From the NCBI GenBank assembly GCA_965204925.1, contig OZ242021.1, positions 1,984,001 through 2,048,000 on the forward strand: a stretch of DNA of 64,000 bases. Direction: 5' to 3'. This DNA is from G963663315 sp965204925 (lineage in GTDB: Bacteria; Pseudomonadota; Gammaproteobacteria; Arenicellales; Poriferihabitantaceae). Below the pieces are notes generated by a model, which saw only the letters and a list, made by a program, of their open reading frames with translations, ran no database searches and was not told the DNA's origin. Shown here one piece after another: positions 46,140-54,420 of this stretch (the first letter of the stretch is position 1; each line of letters begins with the position of its first letter). The position numbers and the translations under genes are program-made.

Positions 46140-46949
46140 ATGTTTCTCCCCGCCCTTACAGCGCTTTGTGTCTGCATCTACGGCTTCTGCGCCTGGCTGT
46201 CATGGCGCCAGATCAAAAACGAAGCCGATTCCGGCAAGAGCAATGTAATCGTACGTTCATGCGCCATTATAGCAGTTGTCATTCATGGGTACCTCCTGTA
46301 CAGCGTTATTTTCGCGGACGGGGCGTTCAGTATTGCGCTTGGATTGTCTGTTTCTACCGCAGGCTGGATTTCCGTACTGATCTATTTGTGCGTCAGTCAC
46401 AAACCGGCTTATGCCAATCTCGGAATCATTCTGTTTCCTATTGCCGTGACGGCCGTAATGTTCGGCGCCTTCGCGGCGCGCGGCGCCGGCAACCATACGC
46501 TCGCGACGGGTACAGGGTGGCATATCGCCCTCGCCATTCCGACCTATGGCGTATTATGCGTAGCCTTCGCCCAGGCTTGTGTGCTTATTGTACGGGATCG
46601 CCACCTGCATAAAATTTCCCCGCAAAGATTCATGGCCGCGTTGCCATCCATTCAAACGATGGAAAGTAACCTGAAATGGTTGACATTGCTTGGGTTCGGC
46701 CTGATGTCGGTCAACCTCGTGTCCGGTATCGGGAGCAACCTCCTGTATCGGGGACAGTTGCTCGAATTCAACCATCATATCGTGTTGTCCATCCTCGCAT
46801 GGGGATGTTTTGCCTGTCTGCTGGGCGGCCGGGTATTTGCCGGCTGGCGCGGCCGGACGGCCGCAAAATGGACGATCTTCGCGTTCTGTATCATGATACT
46901 GGCTTATTTCGGCACTCGCTTTGTTAATGATCTGATACTGATTTCGTAG
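46140..46949 (+). CDS. CcsA/HemX-like inner-membrane protein (YpjD type)
   Basis: This 269-aa polytopic protein from ATG 46140 has about eight helices and conserved His residues at GNHTLATGTGWHIALAIPTYG and LLEFNHHIVLSILAW. It belongs to the cytochrome c assembly superfamily. YpjD members sit divergent to ffh, as here, and have unknown function. The WWD heme-handling motif is not evident. TATAAT at 46110-46115 may be its -10. Confidence 0.75.
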   Translation: MFLPALTALCVCIYGFCAWLSWRQIKNEADSGKSNVIVRSCAIIAVVIHGYLLYSVIFADGAFSIALGLSVSTAGWISVLIYLCVSHKPAYANLGIILFPIAVTAVMFGAFAARGAGNHTLATGTGWHIALAIPTYGVLCVAFAQACVLIVRDRHLHKISPQRFMAALPSIQTMESNLKWLTLLGFGLMSVNLVSGIGSNLLYRGQLLEFNHHIVLSILAWGCFACLLGGRVFAGWRGRTAAKWTIFAFCIMILAYFGTRFVNDLILIS

Positions 46950-46985
46950 AAAACAGTCATAATTTTTGACAGATACATTTTTATA

Positions 46986-47309
46986 CCGGAAATGGCTATG
47001 ATATTGTCAAGTATCTGGAAAAATCCTGGAATGCGACCGGAGCGCTGGACACAACACCGGAAGACTTCAAGAAAAACTGTGACTGGATCAGGACCAACCC
47101 GGACCGGGGTGTGTGCGGCATGATGGACATGAATAATGAGTACCAGGAAGCGCTCCACTACCCTGACAATGGATTCGGCAACCAGGCCGATTCGCATGAA
47201 ACCGGGAATGAGCCAGCTTTATGTGCAAGTGCAGGATATACAGCACAAGATCATTTGGCCGGACGCGATTTCCGAGTCCAGAATGGAGCCTGCGCCATGG
47301 TGGGGGTGA
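46986..47309 (+). pseudogene. Remnant of amide-type ABC substrate-binding protein (5'-truncated, frameshifted)
   Basis: Only the C-terminal 100 or so residues remain. One frame reads NGYDIVKYLEKSWNATG.. through HYPDN (to 47170). The reading continues in the next frame as MKPGMSQLYVQVQDIQHKI and ends SRMEPAPWWG with TGA at 47307-47309. The ending of the form LYVQVQD..HKIIWP..PAPWW is typical of binding proteins of this amide/branched-chain family. The net shift is one extra base near 47171. It stands just ahead of the matching ATPase genes, so it is the ruined receptor of that importer. Confidence 0.7.
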
Positions 47310-47333
47310 GATAAATCCGGCAGGGCAGAAATC

Positions 47334-48083
47334 ATGGCGGATGAAATTTCTGCCCCACTGTTTTCATGCGAGGACCTGGCGCTTGATCTCGGCGGCAGGG
47401 AGATCCTCAGAAACATCGGCCTGGAAATAAATCCAGGTGAAGTGCTGGGTATCATTGGCCCCAATGGCGCAGGTAAAACCAGTCTCCCGGAAATTCTTTC
47501 GGGGCGGTATGTGCCGAAAACCGGTCAGGTTTTCTATAAGGGCAGAAACATCACCGGCCTGAATTTTCACGAACGGGCCAGGATCGGCATCGGCAGGACA
47601 TACCAGACTCCGGTCGTGCCGGAAGACCTTACGGTAGGTGAGACATTCAAGGCCGCAAGACAGGCCTATAAGCCGTATCTGACCCGTTTCGATGCAGAAT
47701 ATGCAGCCGGCCTGGTTGATTTCGTTGTCGATGGCAGTATGCCAAACACCCGGCTCAAGACCTTCAACAGGCGAAAACTGTTGTTGGCAAACTTGATGAT
47801 GCATAATCCCGAGTTGCTGTTGATGGATGAGCCCGCCGCCGGACTGATTAATTCTGAAATCGACGAGATTGACGAAATTCTGCGGATGCTTTCAAAAGAG
47901 ATGAATATCGCGGTCATGATCGTCGAGCACAGAATTGAACTGCTGGATACGATTGCAGACAAGGTCATCGTAATGGATGCGGGTGAAATCATTGCCAGTG
48001 GTTCATTGAAGGAAATTGTCGATAGCCCCGAGGTTCGGGCAGCCTATTTCGAGACAGTGGCCCAAGAGTCCAACGATGACTGA
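47334..48083 (+). CDS. LivG-type ABC ATPase with unusual signature motif
   Basis: The 249-aa protein has Walker A GPNGAGKTS, Walker B LLLMDEPAAGL and H-loop VEHR, with LivG-like layout. Where LSGGQ is expected the sequence reads LKTFNRRKLLLA, so the signature serine and glycines are missing. This may be a divergent functional subfamily or decay. It overlaps the following ATPase gene by 8 nt and is the first intact gene of the cassette. Confidence 0.68.
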   Translation: MADEISAPLFSCEDLALDLGGREILRNIGLEINPGEVLGIIGPNGAGKTSLPEILSGRYVPKTGQVFYKGRNITGLNFHERARIGIGRTYQTPVVPEDLTVGETFKAARQAYKPYLTRFDAEYAAGLVDFVVDGSMPNTRLKTFNRRKLLLANLMMHNPELLLMDEPAAGLINSEIDEIDEILRMLSKEMNIAVMIVEHRIELLDTIADKVIVMDAGEIIASGSLKEIVDSPEVRAAYFETVAQESNDD

Positions 48084-48783
48084 AATTCTGAATGTGCAGG
48101 GATTGTCCGCCGGTTACGGGGCGCTGCGAGTGATACATGATCTGGACTTCATCATTCATCAGGGAGAACGCGTCGGTCTGGTCGGTTTGAACGGACACGG
48201 CAAAACCACGCTCTTTTACGGGATCGCGGGCCTGACCGGGTGGCAACGGGGTTCAATCCTGTTTAACGGTGTCCAGATCGGCAGAACCCGCAGTCAGGGA
48301 GCGGGGAGATACACGCACCTTATTGTAAGGCAAGGCCTTGCGATCATGCCGCAGGGCGATGAAATATTCCACGGCCTGACGGTTGAGGAACATCTGGACA
48401 GCGGCGCCTTCACGAGACAGGCATGGAGCGAGCGCGAGACCAGGAAAGAACAGGTTCTGGATTTGTTCGAGCCATTGAAACCGTTGTCGAAAACACCGGT
48501 TGCACGCTTGTCCGGGGGAGAGCGGAGGATGGTTTCCATCGGGCGGGGGTTGATGACCGACGCAAAGCTTTACCTCGCCGACGAACCTTCCCTGGGTCTG
48601 GCGCCGAAGATCGGCATCGGGGTGATGGAAGCGCTTTTGAAAATGGAACTCGATCACTCGGCAATGATTATCGCGGAACAAAACGTCGCTCTTCTGGAGG
48701 GAAGGGTGGATCGTGTGATCGGCATGCATGCGGGCAAACTGAAGGGCGAGGCCTCGGCGGCCTTGTCCATGCATTTGGAATAA
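48076..48783 (+). CDS. LivF-type ABC ATPase
   Basis: This 235-aa partner ATPase from ATG 48076 overlaps its upstream neighbour by 8 nt. Walker A GLNGHGKTT, signature LSGGERRM, Walker B LYLADEPSLGLAP and the H-loop variant AEQN are all present. By family it should pair with the LivG-type protein to drive the amide-type importer. Confidence 0.8.
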   Translation: MTEILNVQGLSAGYGALRVIHDLDFIIHQGERVGLVGLNGHGKTTLFYGIAGLTGWQRGSILFNGVQIGRTRSQGAGRYTHLIVRQGLAIMPQGDEIFHGLTVEEHLDSGAFTRQAWSERETRKEQVLDLFEPLKPLSKTPVARLSGGERRMVSIGRGLMTDAKLYLADEPSLGLAPKIGIGVMEALLKMELDHSAMIIAEQNVALLEGRVDRVIGMHAGKLKGEASAALSMHLE

Positions 48784-48800
48784 AACAGGGAGACAAATTC

Positions 48801-49681
48801 TTGGATGCAGGATTCATGATTATCAATGCGATTGTCGTTGCCTGTATCTATGGCCTGATTGCCGTCGCCGTTTCCATTACCTGGTCGAGCCTGGGACTGC
48901 TCAACCTCGGCTACGGGTTCATTTTCTCGTTTTCAGGGTATGGCGCATACCTGATGTCGCGGATGCTTTCCGATCATCCCGTTCTCGTGCTTGCGGCGGG
49001 GCGCTGACTGGCGCTCTTGGAGGCCTCGTAATCTGTTTGCTGGTATTTATCCCTCTTCACGACAAGCCGAATTTTACCGTGCGGGGTATGATTGGTACGC
49101 TTGCGATCAGTTTGATCGGGTCACAATGCCTGCTCTGGTACTTTGGGCCGAGGAACAAGGCGTTGCCGGAAATATTCGGTTATTGGAAAGTTTCAATCGG
49201 CGGCGTCGTTGTGACGGCAGACAAGGTCGGCATCGTAATTTGTTCTGTTCTGATGCTGATATTTGTCGTTCGCTGGATGAAATCAAGCAGACGCGGCCTG
49301 GAAATCAGGGCCATGATGATGAATCCTCATGCGGCTTCCATTGTCGGTATAGGGATTCGCAGCACCGGTTTTTATGTGATGGCGATAACCGGGGCGATGG
49401 CGGGCCTTTCTTCCGTGTTGCTTTCCCAAACGTATTATATTTCTCCGTTCAGCGGTCTCACTCCGTTAATCAAGGGGGTGAGCATCGCATTGTGCGGCGG
49501 ACTTGGCAGCGTGCAGGGCGCTGTGATTGCAGCCATTATTCTGGGTATTACGGAAGCGCTTACTTCAAGATTCCTGGGCGGGCAGTTTGTCCTGATTACC
49601 CAGTTTCTGGTGATTATAACGATACTGATTATCAGGCCGCGGGGAATTGCCGGCCTCATTGATAAAGCGAGAGAGCAATGA
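48801..49681 (+). pseudogene. LivH-type permease gene interrupted by a frameshift
   Basis: TTG 48801 has GGGAG 8 nt upstream. The first frame reads LDAGFMIINAIVV.., LivH-like with SLGLLNLGYGF, and stops at 49005-49007 after VLVLAAG. The continuation ALTGALGGLVICLLVFIPLHD and the rest of the permease lie in the next frame to 49681. Restoring one G in the GGGG run at 48998-49001 gives a continuous protein of about 293 aa. It could be a real mutation, a slippery site or a sequencing error in the G-run. Confidence 0.72.
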
Positions 49682-50526
49682 GTACAGATTCCGGGCAAGG
49701 CAGGCAACCGACCTGGAAAAATCCACTGGCGGTATGGGGGGCAAAGGGCGGAAATTATGAAGTGCCCACGATCCGAGTAAAAGACCCCAAATCGGTCTGG
49801 GATAAAAATACCGCCTGTAAAGTCCCGCTGTACCGGGCCGGAAGATTCAAATATATCCACAAATGGCGTAATCACGGCAGCCGTCTGTGGAAGCGGTCGA
49901 GGTGGTGGCCGACTCGCAGGACATGGTTGCTGATCCGCGGGTATTACAACAGTAAATCACTGAAGGCGCAAAAGCTGATTGTAGACAAAAGACCGATTTA
50001 CTGGACGTTTGCACTGGCAGGGCTGGCCCTGGCTCCCTATTTGCAATCGCTGGTCTCGTATTACGGAGGGTTTGCCCTGTTGGTTGCGGCTCTTTTCCTG
50101 TTCCGTTTCGTCGATGGCAAACGGCTTGGCAGGTTACTGAAGATGGCGCCTGAAAAAAGGGAGGCGTTCGCGGAAGCGACCGAGATCAGGGACAAGGATT
50201 TTCTGTATTTCCGGAGGTTCGACAAGATGCAGAGAGACTATCTGAAAACCCTGGTTTGCGATGAGGTGGTTGAAGAGCATAAAAACAAACCATTGGGACA
50301 GCACAGTGAGGCGCTGGAGCGGTTACTGCTCTATTTCAGGCGTGCGCCGCAAAATGACAAGTACGCTATTCGGCATAACGGGAAAACGAATACCTATAAG
50401 ATCGTGGCCTTTTCCGGAGTCAGGGGCGTGTCGCCGCGGCTGGTTGAGGATAAGGAGTACGGTTCTGTTGAAGACGCATATCACGGTGTTTTTCTAAGAC
50501 GGATACACGACTTGCTCGAATCATAG
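49678..50526 (+). CDS. Membrane-fused dimethylformamidase small-subunit-like protein
   Basis: The 282-aa product starts inside the permease stop (ATGA). Residues 1-105 are basic and polar, and 106-143 form two hydrophobic segments (RPIYWTFALAGLALAPYL.. and GGFALLVAALFLF). Residues about 168-282 are clearly paralogous to the next protein: both contain LKTLVCDEV, PLGQHSE and AYHG.FLRRI. The membrane part resembles the beginning of a LivM-type permease, so this may be a deletion fusion of livM and a small-subunit gene, or a genuine membrane-tethered subunit. Only the second half can be assigned by family. Confidence 0.6.
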   Translation: MSTDSGQGRQPTWKNPLAVWGAKGGNYEVPTIRVKDPKSVWDKNTACKVPLYRAGRFKYIHKWRNHGSRLWKRSRWWPTRRTWLLIRGYYNSKSLKAQKLIVDKRPIYWTFALAGLALAPYLQSLVSYYGGFALLVAALFLFRFVDGKRLGRLLKMAPEKREAFAEATEIRDKDFLYFRRFDKMQRDYLKTLVCDEVVEEHKNKPLGQHSEALERLLLYFRRAPQNDKYAIRHNGKTNTYKIVAFSGVRGVSPRLVEDKEYGSVEDAYHGVFLRRIHDLLES

Positions 50527-50553
50527 AACCGGTCATTGTTCAGGAATATACCC

Positions 50554-50934
50554 ATGCAAGATGAAGAAAATACCCGGCAGGAAAGCATTCGGGAAAAGGA
50601 CCGGGATATTGTTTACCGGAATTTTCACGACAAGATGCAAAAAGAATTTTTGAAGACACTGGTTTGTGACGAGGTGATCGAGGAATATAAAAACAATCCT
50701 CTTGGACAGCATAGTGAACCGCTGGCCAGACTACTGTATTTTTTCAGCAGCGCGCCGCAGGAAGGAAAATACGCTCTGAAACGCGATCAACAGTCAGGAA
50801 CATTCAAAATAATCGTGCTTTCAGGGAAACGGGGCGAGCCGCCCCGTATCGTTGAAAACGCGGAGTACAAGACGTTGAAGGAAGCCTACCACGGGATTTT
50901 TCTGAGACGCATAGAAGGTTTGATGCAGTCATAA
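50554..50934 (+). CDS. N,N-dimethylformamidase small-subunit-like protein
   Basis: The 126-aa product starts at ATG 50554 with CAGGA 8 nt upstream. Size and position directly before the large subunit match the small subunit of N,N-dimethylformamidase (about 130 aa), which packs against the large subunit and has no catalytic residues of its own. It is about half identical to the C-terminal half of the preceding protein, so a tandem duplication took place. The family call rests on context and my memory of the fold; the gene itself appears intact. Confidence 0.62.
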   Translation: MQDEENTRQESIREKDRDIVYRNFHDKMQKEFLKTLVCDEVIEEYKNNPLGQHSEPLARLLYFFSSAPQEGKYALKRDQQSGTFKIIVLSGKRGEPPRIVENAEYKTLKEAYHGIFLRRIEGLMQS

Positions 50935-50963
50935 GGCGATAAAAAAGAGAACCGGGTAACGAG

Positions 50964-53284
50964 ATGGCAGAAGTAAAAATTTTTGGATATGCAAACAGGA
51001 TATCTGTTAAACAAGGCGAGGACATTGATTTCCATGTCAACGCGGACGGTACGGACACGGCCAACGCACAACTCGTGCGCCTGATTCACGGTGACCGGCA
51101 TACGGATGGTCCCGGTTTCGTTGAAGAAGAAGTATCCTGCGCGCTGAACGGCGAATGGGAAGTTAAAAAGCAATTCACACAGTTGGGATCTTATCTGGTT
51201 GTGGATGATTCCGACCGGCGTCTGGCTGTGGACGGAAGCTTTTCGGTTCTTTGTTATATCTGGCCGACGATACCCGATAAGGGGTTGCGTCAAACGCTTC
51301 TGGGGAGGTGGGACACGCGAACCAATGAAGGCTATGGTTTCGGTATCAACCCTCAGGGGCATCTTGAGTTTTGGGTAGGAGAGGGCGGGGAGGTCGACTA
51401 TATCGCGGCTGAACTCCCTCTGGTGAGCAAGGTCTGGTACTTCGTCGGCGCCAGTTTCGACGCTGAAAGCGGAAAGGCGACATTATATCAACGAGGGGTG
51501 TTGAACCGGTATAACTCATTGATCGGAAAGGTGGTTCCGTACGATTTCGAATCGCATATACAGACCGTATTCCGGTTCAGGCAAAAAAACCGGTGGGATA
51601 TTCCTTTCCTCATTGCGGGGGCGGCGGACTTCCATCAGCTCAGGGGAAATTTTGTCAATGACCTGTATTTCGGGAAAATTGATCGTCCCGGCATTTGCGG
51701 TCGACCTTTGTCACGCCAGGAAATGGATGCGGTCTGTGCTGGCGGCCCGCCTCCCCGGGATGCCCTCCTGGCATATTGGGATACGACCGCGGGCTATACC
51801 GAAAACGGTATTGGCAACACGGTTTACGATACGGGGCCGCACCAATTGAATGCGCAGGGAGTGAACCATCCGGTTCGTTGCCAGACCGGGTGGAACTGGT
51901 CCGGAAAAAATGACTGCTTTCGACTTGCTCCTGCCGAATATGGCGGTATTGAATTCCATCCGGAGTCGGTTACAGATTGCAACTGGAAGGTAACCCGCTC
52001 CATGCGGATTCCTGCAGATTTGAAAAGCGGCGCCTACGCCATGCGTTTACGGGCCGGTGATGGTGAAGGACTGGGGGAAGAGCATATCGTGTTTTTTGTG
52101 CGGTCCGCCAAGCCGGCGGCGAAACTCTGTTTTTTAGCGCCGACTGCAAGTTATCTGGCCTACGCCAATGAAAAGCTGAGCTTCGACGCACAGATTATCC
52201 AACCGATGACGGGCCAGCCTCCGGTCGTTTCTGATGTTGATATTGAAATGTACAAGAACCGTGAGTTTGGTTTGTCCACCTATGATTCTTATGAAGACGG
52301 CGCCGGAGTTTCATTCAGTTCGTACAAAAGGCCGATTGTCAACATGCGGCCGAAATACCGGATATCGAGCATGAATATCCCGTGGCAGTTTCCCGCCGAC
52401 CTCTCCATCATAGGCTGGCTTGAAGCCTGCAAGTATGATTACACATCATTACCGATGAAGATTTGCACCGGGAAGGTACAAGCGCCCTGGAGCCTTACAA
52501 CTGTGTGCTTACCGGGACACATCCGGAATATGTCTCTGAAAAAATGCTGGATGCCCAGGAGGATTTTGTTGCACAGGGCGGCCGGCTCATCTATATGGGG
52601 GGCAATGGTTATTATTGGTGCGCGGGTTTCTATGAAGACCAGCCCTGGTGCATGGAAGTCAGAAAGCTGGATGCCGGTATGCGCGCGTGGGCGGCAAAGC
52701 CGGGAGAATACTATCTGCAAACGACCGGAGAGAGAAGCGGGTTGTGGAGAAGCCGGGGGCGAGCGCCGCAAAAGCTGACCGGAGTTGGCTTTATTGCGGA
52801 AGGCTTTGAAACCTGCGCCCCTTTTCGCAGGATGCCTGACAGTTATCATCGAACCGTTTCCTGGATTACCGAGGGGATCGAAGGTGAAATTATCGGTGGC
52901 CAGGGCCTTGTCTATGGCGGTGCTGCGGGAATCGAGCTGGATCGCTATGACCTTGCTTTGGGAACCCCGCCGCATACCCGAATCATTGCGTCTTCCGGCG
53001 GACACAGCGACAACTATGTGCTGGTTACGGAAGAATTGCTTTATGCCTATGCGGGACTGGTTGGAAGTCTGGATTATCGGGTGCGTGCAGATATGACTTA
53101 TTTTCCGGCGCCCAACAATGGCGCGGTATTCAGTACCGGTTCCATTGCATTCGGTTCGGCATTACCGGCCAACAATTATGATAATAATGTTTCAACATTG
53201 CTGAAAACGGTTGTAGACAGTTTTATAAAGGATGGCAGCCTGCCGGGCGGGAACTGGACCCTGGAGGAAAAACAGTGGAGGTAA
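50964..53284 (+). pseudogene. N,N-dimethylformamidase large-subunit-like gene with one frameshift
   Basis: Two frames make one protein of about 773 aa, near the roughly 760 aa of known large subunits. Frame one runs to Tyr493 (KYDY, 52440-52442). One base is missing at about 52443, and the reading resumes as IITDEDLHREG.. to 53284. The N-terminal part looks like a lectin/LamG-type beta domain (FSVLCYIWPTI, LLGRWDTRTNEGYGFGI). The catalytic part shows YLAYANE (Tyr397/Tyr400), GLSTYDSYEDG (Tyr440) and GTHPEY (Glu522 if restored), fitting the two-Tyr, one-carboxylate mononuclear iron site of the Paracoccus enzyme. That enzyme hydrolyses dimethylformamide to dimethylamine and formate. Frame one continues to 52778 with unrelated sequence. 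Confidence 0.7.
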
Positions 53285-53608
53285 CCGGCCTTTGCAACTG
53301 ATCCTGGCCGGCGTGAATAACGGATGATTGTGATCGTGGGTCAGTAATTCTGATTTTGCGCTTCAACGCGGACCGTTTCCAGCGAAATACCGCATCTGCG
53401 GGCGCGCCGGGATATACTCCTGCGGAGGGCATCAATGCAGGATACAGGGCTCCATAACTGCCAGACCCGAACCCGTCAAAATGAGAGTTACTGGCTGTCG
53501 GCGCTTTTATTTGAATTGAATCGGAAGTATCCTATAGCACCAGCTATCAGTAATGTCTCGGCCCGTTTCGGGCTACGGCGTATAACATTAAACAAGGGTC
53601 GTAAAATC
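53285..53608. other. Intergenic gap before GPP34 gene
   Basis: The frame of the next gene is open back to 53435, but that part has no family resemblance. The only signal seen is the promoter at 53511-53538. Confidence 0.35.
53511..53538 (+). promoter_or_regulatory. Promoter of GPP34 gene
   Basis: TTGAAT (53511-53516) and TATAGC (53533-53538) with a 16-nt spacer lie about 70 nt upstream of the chosen ATG. Confidence 0.45.
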
Positions 53609-54319
53609 ATGTTGAGATTTGCCGAAGAAATTATGTTGCTCCTGCTGGATGATGAAGGCGGGGAGTTCTTGCGTGTGTCGGAAACGTCTTTGCAGTGCGC
53701 TCTGGCTGGCGCTGTATTGATGGATCTGGCGTTGGAGAACCGTATTGATACCGACCCGAACCAACTGCTGCTCGTTGATTCGACCCCAACCGGAGATGAT
53801 CTGCTTGACCCGACGCTTGCCCGTATCGGGCAGAACGCCGAGACGCGGGAATGGTTTCAGCGGTTCGTTGACAGCGATGAGCGCGCTGCCGGTGAACTCG
53901 AAAAACATGACGCCCTTTACTGGATCAAACGAACGGCAGAACACGCCGAGCAGATTCGCGAGAGAGGCATACAGCGTCTGGTTGAACGCGGTATCCTTGA
54001 AGAACAGGATAACCGTTTCCTGTGGGTGTTCAGGGCGCGGCGCTACCCGGTCGTTGACGGTGAAGCGGAACGTGAGGTCAAGTTGCGCATCATGGAGGTA
54101 TTGTTCAGCGATGTGATTCCCGACCCGCGCGATGTGGTTATCATCTGTCTGGCTGATGTCTGCGGGTTGTTCAGAGAGATGTTCTCCGCGCGGGAACTGG
54201 AGAGTATCGGGCCGCGCATCAGGCAAGTGCGTAAACTGGATTTGATCGGTCAGGCGGTGTCGCAGGCCATCAGCGAAATCGAGATGGGTATAGCCATCGC
54301 CATGCGCCCGATAATGTAA
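53609..54319 (+). CDS. GPP34 (GOLPH3/Vps74-like) domain protein
   Basis: The 236-aa product from ATG 53609 is preceded by AAGGG. It begins MLRFAEEIMLLLLDDEGGEFL and continues AGAVLMDLALENRIDTD, which matches the start of the GPP34 fold, a phosphoinositide-binding domain in eukaryotic Golgi proteins. LDLIGQAVSQAI lies near the C-terminus. Bacterial members are known, chiefly in Actinobacteria, with unclear function. Mostly helical with no membrane segment, it is probably a peripheral membrane protein. It sits 101 nt before smc. Confidence 0.68.
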   Translation: MLRFAEEIMLLLLDDEGGEFLRVSETSLQCALAGAVLMDLALENRIDTDPNQLLLVDSTPTGDDLLDPTLARIGQNAETREWFQRFVDSDERAAGELEKHDALYWIKRTAEHAEQIRERGIQRLVERGILEEQDNRFLWVFRARRYPVVDGEAEREVKLRIMEVLFSDVIPDPRDVVIICLADVCGLFREMFSARELESIGPRIRQVRKLDLIGQAVSQAISEIEMGIAIAMRPIM

Positions 54320-54420
54320 GAACGCGAAACTCCCTTTCCGTGCAAGGATAACCAGTCAGGCTGCGCGATACGCTTTGTTACCTCCCCGTTCGACGGCATG
54401 GCCGACCTTTACTCGACCGG

